Source: Haloarculaceae archaeon (GTDB lineage: Archaea; Halobacteriota; Halobacteria; Halobacteriales; Haloarculaceae). From it: a stretch of DNA of 15,247 nt. Positions 11,181-15,247 of this stretch are shown piece after piece. The translations under genes were made by a program, and so were the position numbers. Where the stretch lies: positions 1 to 15,247 of the forward strand of contig JAHENN010000006.1 of NCBI GenBank assembly GCA_018609665.1. The letters run 5' to 3'. Numbering within the stretch: position 1 is the stretch's first letter; each line of letters starts with the position of its first letter. The notes below the pieces were generated by a model. The model saw only the letters and a list, made by a program, of their open reading frames with translations. It searched no databases and had not been told where the DNA came from.

Positions 11181-12092
11181 ATGGACCCGCTCGCCAGGTA
11201 CGAGCCGCTCGTCGACGACGCCGAGGCGTTCCGCGCGGCCTGCGAGCGGCCGCTCCCGTCGGTCGTCCGGGTCAACGGCATCAAGGCCACGCCGGACCGC
11301 GTCGCCCGGGCCTTCGAGGCGGCCGGCGTCGGCTTCGAGCCGGTCGGGTGGCACGACGGGCTGTTCCGCCTCGCCGACGACGTCTCGCCCGGCAACACGT
11401 GGCCGTTCGTCCACGGCTGGGTGTACGGCCAGGAGGAGGTGTCGGCCGTCCCGGCCCGCGTGCTCGACCCCGCCCCCGGCGAGCGCGTGCTCGACCCCTG
11501 CGCCGCGCCGGGCAGCAAGACCACCCAGCTGGCGGCGCTGATGGACGACGAGGGGCTGCTGGTCGCCAACGACAGCAACCTCGGCCGGCTGTCGGCGCTG
11601 CGGTCCAACGCCGAGCGCTGCGGCGTCACCAACGTCGCCGTCGCCAACACCGACGCCCGGCACCTCTCGCTGAAGCCGTTCGACGGCGAGCCGTTCGACC
11701 GCGCGCTCGTCGACGTCCCCTGCTCCTGCGAGGGGACCGTCCGGAAGAACCCCGATGCCCTCGAGGAGTGGTCGCTGAGCCACGTCGAGGGGATCGCCGG
11801 CGTCCAGCGGGCGATTCTCGCCCGGGCCGTCGAGGTGACCCGCCCCGGCGGGACCGTCGTCTACTCGACCTGTACGTTCGCCCCCGAGGAGAACGAGGCC
11901 GTCCTCGACGGCGTGGTGGCCGACCACGACTGCCGGCTCGTCGAGTTCGACGTCGAACTGGAGCACGTCCCCGGGGTCACCGAGTGGGACGGCGAGCGCT
12001 ACGACCCGTCCGTCCGGCGGGCCAAGCGCATCTACCCGCACCACAACGACACCGGCGGGTTCTTCTGTGCGAAGCTGGAGGTGGGGGCGTGA
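11181..12092 (+). CDS. NSUN/RsmB-family RNA (cytosine-C5)-methyltransferase
   Basis: A 303-residue SAM-dependent m5C methyltransferase of the Nol1/Nop2/Sun family. SAM-binding motif I is VLDPCAAPGSK at 103-113. Motif IV is VDVPCSCEGTVRKN at 177-190 with Cys181, which in this family releases the product. Motif VI is YSTCTFAPEENE at 228-239 with Cys231, the catalytic nucleophile. The C-terminal IYPHHNDTGGFFCAKLE at 284-300 is the usual final strand motif. The N-terminal 1-95 matches the family's RNA-facing region. Archaeal members modify tRNA C48/C49 or rRNA; the target is not clear. No PUA domain is present in this chain, but the next gene, overlapping by 4 bp, looks like the missing RNA-binding part. 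The ATG at 11181 is the only reasonable start; no strong promoter box is seen. Confidence 0.93.
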   Translation: MDPLARYEPLVDDAEAFRAACERPLPSVVRVNGIKATPDRVARAFEAAGVGFEPVGWHDGLFRLADDVSPGNTWPFVHGWVYGQEEVSAVPARVLDPAPGERVLDPCAAPGSKTTQLAALMDDEGLLVANDSNLGRLSALRSNAERCGVTNVAVANTDARHLSLKPFDGEPFDRALVDVPCSCEGTVRKNPDALEEWSLSHVEGIAGVQRAILARAVEVTRPGGTVVYSTCTFAPEENEAVLDGVVADHDCRLVEFDVELEHVPGVTEWDGERYDPSVRRAKRIYPHHNDTGGFFCAKLEVGA

Positions 12093-12598
12093 CCCGCCGC
12101 GAGAACGACGGCCAGGTCCTCGACCGGCTGCCGGCGACGGCCGACGAGCGGGTCGTCGAGGGCCGGGCCACCCGCCGCGAGGTCGTCGGCTGGTGGGTCG
12201 ACCGCTTCGGCCTCGAGCCGGCGACGTTCGACGGCCACACCTTCTGGGAGAAGGGCGCCGGCAAGGTGTGGGCGTTCGCGGCCGACGTCGGCTCGCCGGC
12301 CGACGTCGAGGCGCTGGGGATGACGTTCCTCCGGACCCGACAGGAGCACTGGAAGCCGACGACGGACGCCGTCCAGCGGTTCGGCCGCGGGGCGACGCGG
12401 AACGTCGTCGTCCTCGATGACGCCGACGCGCGGGCGTTCCTCCGCGGGGAGACGACCGACCCCGACTGGGACGGCGACTGGGGCTACCTCGCCGTCGCCC
12501 ACGAGATCGCCGGCGACGTCGAGCCGGTCGGGGTCGGGCTCTACCTCCACGGCGAACTGCGCTCGCAGATGCCGAAGGGCCGCCGTCGCGAGCTGTGA
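12089..12598 (+). CDS. PUA-like RNA-binding partner of the m5C methyltransferase
   Basis: A 169-residue protein starting at GTG 12089, which overlaps the methyltransferase stop in GTGA. The first half (VVEGRATRREVVGWWVDRFG at 22-41, FWEKGAGKVWAF at 52-63) resembles the pre-PUA region seen after the catalytic domain of RsmF-like and Nip7-like proteins. The second half, RFGRGATRNVVVLDDADARA at 97-116, then GYLAVAH, VGVGLYLHGELRSQMPKGRR at 147-166, resembles a PUA-type RNA-binding fold ending in the PKGRR seen in RsmF C-termini. I infer a separate RNA-binding subunit for the upstream methyltransferase. In many organisms the two parts are one chain. No catalytic motif is visible. Coupling by overlap supports joint function. 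The domain call is by eye. Confidence 0.7.
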   Translation: MTRRENDGQVLDRLPATADERVVEGRATRREVVGWWVDRFGLEPATFDGHTFWEKGAGKVWAFAADVGSPADVEALGMTFLRTRQEHWKPTTDAVQRFGRGATRNVVVLDDADARAFLRGETTDPDWDGDWGYLAVAHEIAGDVEPVGVGLYLHGELRSQMPKGRRREL

Positions 12599-13131
12599 CC
12601 CGGTATCTCGTCGCCGACACCCACTTCGGCGACGCCGAGGCGCTCGACTTCGCCGGCCGCCCGTTCGGCTCCGTCGGCGAGATGAACGACGCGCTGCTGT
12701 CGGGGTGGAACGGCGCCGTCGACGCCGACGACGAGGTGGTGTTCGTCGGCGACCTCGCGGTCCCGTCGGAGCCGACGACGGTCCGCCGGTGGCTGAACCG
12801 CCTGGACGGCGAGTTGACGTTCGTCGCCGGCGACCACGACGGCGGCGCCCGCAGGAGCCACGCGGTCGACGCCCGCGAGTCCTACCGCTTCGAGGCGGGC
12901 GGTCGCCGCTTCCGCTGTGTCCACCGCCCCGACGACGCCCCGCCGGACCGCGACGGCTGGCTCGTCCACGGCCACCACCACGACATCCGCCCCGACAAGT
13001 ACCCGTTCCTCGACCCGGACACCCGCCGGGTGAACGTCGGCGTCGAACTCCTGGGGTACGAGCCGCTGTCCGTCGGGGAACTCCTCGAGTACGTCGAGGC
13101 CGGCCGCAGATACCGGCAGCGGCCGGGCTGA
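12595..13131 (+). CDS. Calcineurin-like metallophosphoesterase (COG4186 type)
   Basis: A 178-residue single-domain metallophosphoesterase. Motifs in order are VADTHFGD at 6-13 (Asp8, His10), VGDLA at 51-55 (Asp53), AGDHDGG at 78-84, and LVHGHHH at 123-128, ending NVGVELLGYEPLS at 147-159. EMNDALLSGWN at 29-39 and the overall layout fit the small COG4186-type phosphoesterases. The third motif is GDHD instead of the usual GNHD, so the metal-ligand Asn is replaced by Asp80. The start is GTG at 12595, overlapping the previous stop as GTGA, making a tightly coupled third gene. Substrate is unknown; 2',3'-cyclic or other RNA-end phosphodiesters would suit the operon but this is inference. An 8-bp hairpin follows 20 bp downstream. 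Confidence 0.88.
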   Translation: MTRYLVADTHFGDAEALDFAGRPFGSVGEMNDALLSGWNGAVDADDEVVFVGDLAVPSEPTTVRRWLNRLDGELTFVAGDHDGGARRSHAVDARESYRFEAGGRRFRCVHRPDDAPPDRDGWLVHGHHHDIRPDKYPFLDPDTRRVNVGVELLGYEPLSVGELLEYVEAGRRYRQRPG

Positions 13132-13150
13132 GCGTGCGGCGCGCCCGGCG

Positions 13151-13169
13151 GCGGTCGCGAGGCGACCGC
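13151..13169 (+). terminator. Hairpin after the methyltransferase operon
   Basis: GCGGTCGC (13151-13158) pairs perfectly with GCGACCGC (13162-13169) around a GAG loop, 20 bp after the phosphoesterase stop and 65 bp before the convergent cspA stop. There is no T-tract, so its role as a terminator or 3'-end stabiliser is inferred. Confidence 0.4.
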
Positions 13170-13233
13170 TACGTGACGTTGCTCGCGAAGAATCGGATAC
13201 CCGGCCATCGCTACGAACGACGGGGGTCAGTCG

Positions 13234-13440
13234 TCAGTTGCGGACGAGGTTCGTCGCGCGGGGTCCCTTGGGGGACGATTCGATGTCGAACTCGACCTCC
13301 TGGCCCTCTTCGAGGTCCGGACCGCCGACGTCCTCCATGTGGAAGAACACGTCCTCGTCGTCGTCAACGTCGTCCGCGTCAGTCGAAATGAAACCGTAGC
13401 CGCCAGTGTCGTTGAAGAAGTCAACCTTACCGTTTGCCAT
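13234..13440 (-). CDS. Cold-shock domain protein (CspA family)
   Basis: A 68-residue cold-shock protein, close to the normal length of this family. RNP1 is GGYGFIS at 13-19 and RNP2 is DVFFHM at 30-35, the aromatic residues that bind single-stranded RNA or DNA. The insert DADDVDDDED at 21-30 is very acidic, as in haloarchaeal Csp. The C-terminus SSPKGPRATNLVRN is the usual last strand. The ATG at 13440 starts the canonical MANGKV sequence; the longer frame upstream is not credible. A GATAAC box lies 28-33 bp upstream. It is divergent from the zinc protein at 13583 and convergent with the methyltransferase operon. Function as an RNA chaperone is family knowledge; I do not know whether it responds to cold here. 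Confidence 0.95.
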   Translation of the reverse strand: MANGKVDFFNDTGGYGFISTDADDVDDDEDVFFHMEDVGGPDLEEGQEVEFDIESSPKGPRATNLVRN

Positions 13441-13467
13441 TACAAACAAACGTAGGGTAGCACGCGG

Positions 13468-13473
13468 GATAAC
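13468..13473 (-). promoter_or_regulatory. Weak TATA-like box for cspA
   Basis: The minus strand reads GGGTTATCCC around 13467-13476, itself nearly palindromic. It lies about 31 bp upstream of the ATG at 13440, which would leave a leader of only a few bases. Confidence 0.4.
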
Positions 13474-13541
13474 CCTTCCGAGAGTCGTGTTCGCACGGCC
13501 CGGCGGCAGGGGGAGGGCCGTGGGCGGCCGTCTCCGGGGGC

Positions 13542-13551
13542 AGATATATAC
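13542..13551 (+). promoter_or_regulatory. TATA box for the zinc-knuckle gene
   Basis: AGATATATAC is the clearest TATA sequence in the window. It is centred about 37 bp before the ATG at 13583, implying a leader of about 10 nt. Confidence 0.65.
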
Positions 13552-13582
13552 GCGGCGGTCGCCAGCGGTGAGACGCACCGCC

Positions 13583-13852
13583 ATGAAATCGTGCCACAGC
13601 TGCCAGACGGTCATCGACGAGTATCTCCTCGACAAACGACTCGAACCGCTGCGCGAGCTGACGGCCGACGAGTTCAACCTCTGTGCGGACTGCGTGACGG
13701 TCGCCGCGGACGCCTGCGTGAAGTGCGGCGGCGGCGTCTACGTCCCCCGCGGGGAGACCGCCGTCCCCGACTACTGCCCGGCCTGCCGGTCGGACCTCGT
13801 GGCGCGCACCGGCCACGACCCCGGCTGGACGCGCGGCCACGTCTCGAACTGA
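13583..13852 (+). CDS. Small zinc protein with four CXXC knuckles
   Basis: An 89-residue protein with four Cys-X2-Cys pairs: Cys4/Cys7, Cys34/Cys37, Cys45/Cys48 and Cys65/Cys68. They would bind two zinc ions as paired knuckles, as in rubredoxin-like or treble-clef zinc ribbons. Between the first two pairs is a charged helix (DEYLLDKRLEPLRELTADEF at 12-31). No membrane helix or catalytic motif is present. Many such short haloarchaeal zinc proteins exist and are suspected to help protein or nucleic-acid interactions, but most are uncharacterised. The ATG at 13583 is chosen because the strong TATA at 13542-13551 lies upstream and the earlier in-frame sequence is arginine-rich shadow. It is divergent from cspA and ends 26 bp before the convergent DUF790 stop. 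Confidence 0.85.
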   Translation: MKSCHSCQTVIDEYLLDKRLEPLRELTADEFNLCADCVTVAADACVKCGGGVYVPRGETAVPDYCPACRSDLVARTGHDPGWTRGHVSN

Positions 13853-13878
13853 GCGGCGCTCCGACGCCCCGCCGGCAG

Positions 13879-15247
13879 TCACTTCTCCCGGACGGTCCCG
13901 CCGCCGAGGCCCTCCCACTCGACGCGGTAGTCGAGCGCCGACAGCGCCGCGCCCGCGTCGTCGATGCCGTGCTCGGCCAGCAGTTCCTCGGCGGCCGACA
14001 GCTCCATGCCGGCCTCGACGTCGTCGGCCAGCGACGCCAGCACCGACGGCCGGACGAGCGTCCGGCCGACGCGGTCGTGCTCCGGGAAGGTCGTCGCCTC
14101 GAGGACCGACTCGGGGACGCCGTGGTCCTCGGCCAGCGCCGCCAGCGTGACGACGTCGGCGTCGGGCGTCAGCTCCTCCGGCACCGTCTCGGCGCGCTCC
14201 TCGCGGAGCCGCCGCTCGTACGGCCGCAGCGCGTCCCGGACGTCCTTCAGCCGGACCGTCCCCGAGTACGGAATCGCGCGGTGGCCCTCCCGCTCGATGT
14301 CCTCGCCGACGCCCAGCGACTCGTCGTAGGCTACGAGAAAGGCGACGTCCTCGAGGTCGGCGAAGCGGGAGAGCTTCTTCTCGACGTACTCGGGCGTCCA
14401 GAAGCCCATTATCTCGAAGAAGACCCGGAAGTCGGCGTGGGCGTAGTCGAAGGCGAAATCGGGGATGACGACGTGCTCGCCGGCAGCCAGCGGCTCGGGC
14501 TCCCGCAGCAGGTCCCACTCGAGGTCCAGCGCCTCGAACCGGGCGTAGAAGTCCGACTCGACGCCGCTGTCGAACGTTGGCTCGGCGACGGGGTCGGCGC
14601 CCGGGACGGCGACGTCGCCCGTCTCCAGCCGGAGGGTGCGCTCGGTGCCGCGGTCGTCGACGGTCGCCTCGAGGTGCCACTCGTCGGTCGCCGCGACGGT
14701 CCGCAGCAGCCGCGCGAACCGGGTGCCGTAGCGCCGCGACCGCCGGAACAGCGCGTCCGGACCCGTCACGACCACGTCCCGGCCGGCGTCGGTCCGGCGG
14801 ATCTCGTACATCAGCCGGAGCCGCTTGACCGCCGACACCAGCGCCTTGGGGTCCGACGACCGGACCCGCACCGCCACGGCGTCGAACAGCGCCGTCTGCG
14901 CCAGCGAGAGGTCGTACTGCTCGCGGAGGCTCGCGGGGTCGTAGTCGGCGTCCACGGCGACGAGCACCTGCTCGTCCTCGCGGTCGGCGAACAGCGAGGC
15001 CGCGACGTCGTCGGGGTCGGCGCCGAGGCGGTCGGCCGCCGCCGACAGCGCCGCTTCCCGTTCGGCCTCGGTGACGACGCCGCCGTCCTCGGCTGCCTCG
15101 AAGGCCGCCGTCCGGGCCCGTCGCGGCTCCACCGGCGCCCGCGTCTCGAAGGCCGCCTCCCGCTCGAGCAGCTTCGCGAACCCGCGGACGAGCTTGAAGT
15201 CGCCGGCCTCCCGCTCGAGGTCCGTCAGCGCGTCGTCCAGCGTCGCC
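13879..15247 (-). CDS. DUF790 family, Bax1-like nuclease (5' end off right edge)
   Basis: The C-terminal 455 residues of a DUF790 protein; the frame stays open to the right edge (LTDLEREAGDFKLVRGFAKL near 15160-15225), so the start is outside. DUF790 includes Bax1, the nuclease partner of the XPB helicase in archaeal DNA repair. The nuclease-like motif is HVVIPDFAFDY then FEIMGFWTPEYVEKKL, about 14470-14374, with Pro-Asp, Glu, and Lys in the order of a PD-(D/E)XK-type site. The GTG that begins MEPRRAR at 15132 is internal, not the start. The C-terminal third is helical and acidic. An XPB/Rad25 helicase gene is expected next, off the right edge, but this cannot be seen. The stop lies 26 bp from the convergent zinc-protein gene. 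Confidence 0.9.
   Translation of the reverse strand, partial: ATLDDALTDLEREAGDFKLVRGFAKLLEREAAFETRAPVEPRRARTAAFEAAEDGGVVTEAEREAALSAAADRLGADPDDVAASLFADREDEQVLVAVDADYDPASLREQYDLSLAQTALFDAVAVRVRSSDPKALVSAVKRLRLMYEIRRTDAGRDVVVTGPDALFRRSRRYGTRFARLLRTVAATDEWHLEATVDDRGTERTLRLETGDVAVPGADPVAEPTFDSGVESDFYARFEALDLEWDLLREPEPLAAGEHVVIPDFAFDYAHADFRVFFEIMGFWTPEYVEKKLSRFADLEDVAFLVAYDESLGVGEDIEREGHRAIPYSGTVRLKDVRDALRPYERRLREERAETVPEELTPDADVVTLAALAEDHGVPESVLEATTFPEHDRVGRTLVRPSVLASLADDVEAGMELSAAEELLAEHGIDDAGAALSALDYRVEWEGLGGGTVREK

Noticed and set aside
10311..12620. Minus-strand frame of about 770 codons
   Set aside because: Only the part from 11048 to 10311 is the PAC2 gene. The rest is antisense to the methyltransferase and its partner.

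Overview
The window looks like chromosomal DNA of a halophilic archaeon (class Halobacteria). The evidence is very high GC in most genes, strongly acidic proteins, twin-arginine lipoproteins, leaderless starts with an AT-rich box about 26 bp upstream, and family content (PAC2, DUF790/Bax1-like, RIO-like kinase, a second uS10 protein, haloarchaeal CspA). The genus cannot be named from what is visible. No rRNA, tRNA, CRISPR array or transposase gene was found.

Region by region. (1) 1-1663 is a disturbed stretch. It holds the start of a Tat lipoprotein running off the left edge, the C-terminal remnant of a COG3199 ATP-NAD kinase-like gene, a small membrane protein, and a decayed mirror-image copy of the lipoprotein's promoter and signal peptide, followed by a doubtful membrane ORF. 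(2) 1664-6438 is dense housekeeping DNA: acyl-CoA dehydrogenase, an RIO-like kinase, a Nudix hydrolase, a uS10-like ribosomal protein paralogue, a short Tat lipoprotein and an AbgA-like M20 amidohydrolase. (3) 6439-8139 differs from its surroundings. Two gene-poor stretches of about 400 bp flank a two-gene operon of lower GC encoding a bacterial-PH-domain membrane protein and a double YccF-domain membrane protein. Hairpins and a T-tract terminator lie in the left flank, and an operator-like inverted repeat in the right flank. (4) 8140-11048, all on the minus strand, holds a NYN/LabA-type nuclease-like protein, a coupled pair of uncharacterised membrane proteins (one with a pilin-like C-terminal domain) and a PAC2 protein. 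(5) 11181-13131 is a plus-strand operon with 4-base GTGA overlaps: an NSUN/RsmB-type m5C methyltransferase, a probable PUA-like RNA-binding partner and a metallophosphoesterase. (6) 13234-15247 holds a cold-shock protein, a divergent four-knuckle zinc protein and the 3' part of a DUF790/Bax1-like nuclease gene whose N-terminus lies off the right edge.

How the genes work together. Translation and RNA metabolism recur: uS10 paralogue, m5C methyltransferase plus PUA-like protein, NYN nuclease, CspA. The clearest physical couplings are the methyltransferase/PUA-like/phosphoesterase operon, the 9571-10269/8714-9574 membrane pair (ATGA overlap) and the PH/YccF pair (2 bp apart). The least explained parts, and the best places to look for something new, are the PH/YccF island with its structured flank, the coupled membrane pair with a pilin-like domain, and the mirrored lipoprotein promoters. 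No large undescribed multi-gene system is evident. Family assignments come from motif recognition and recalled family sequences, not from a database search.
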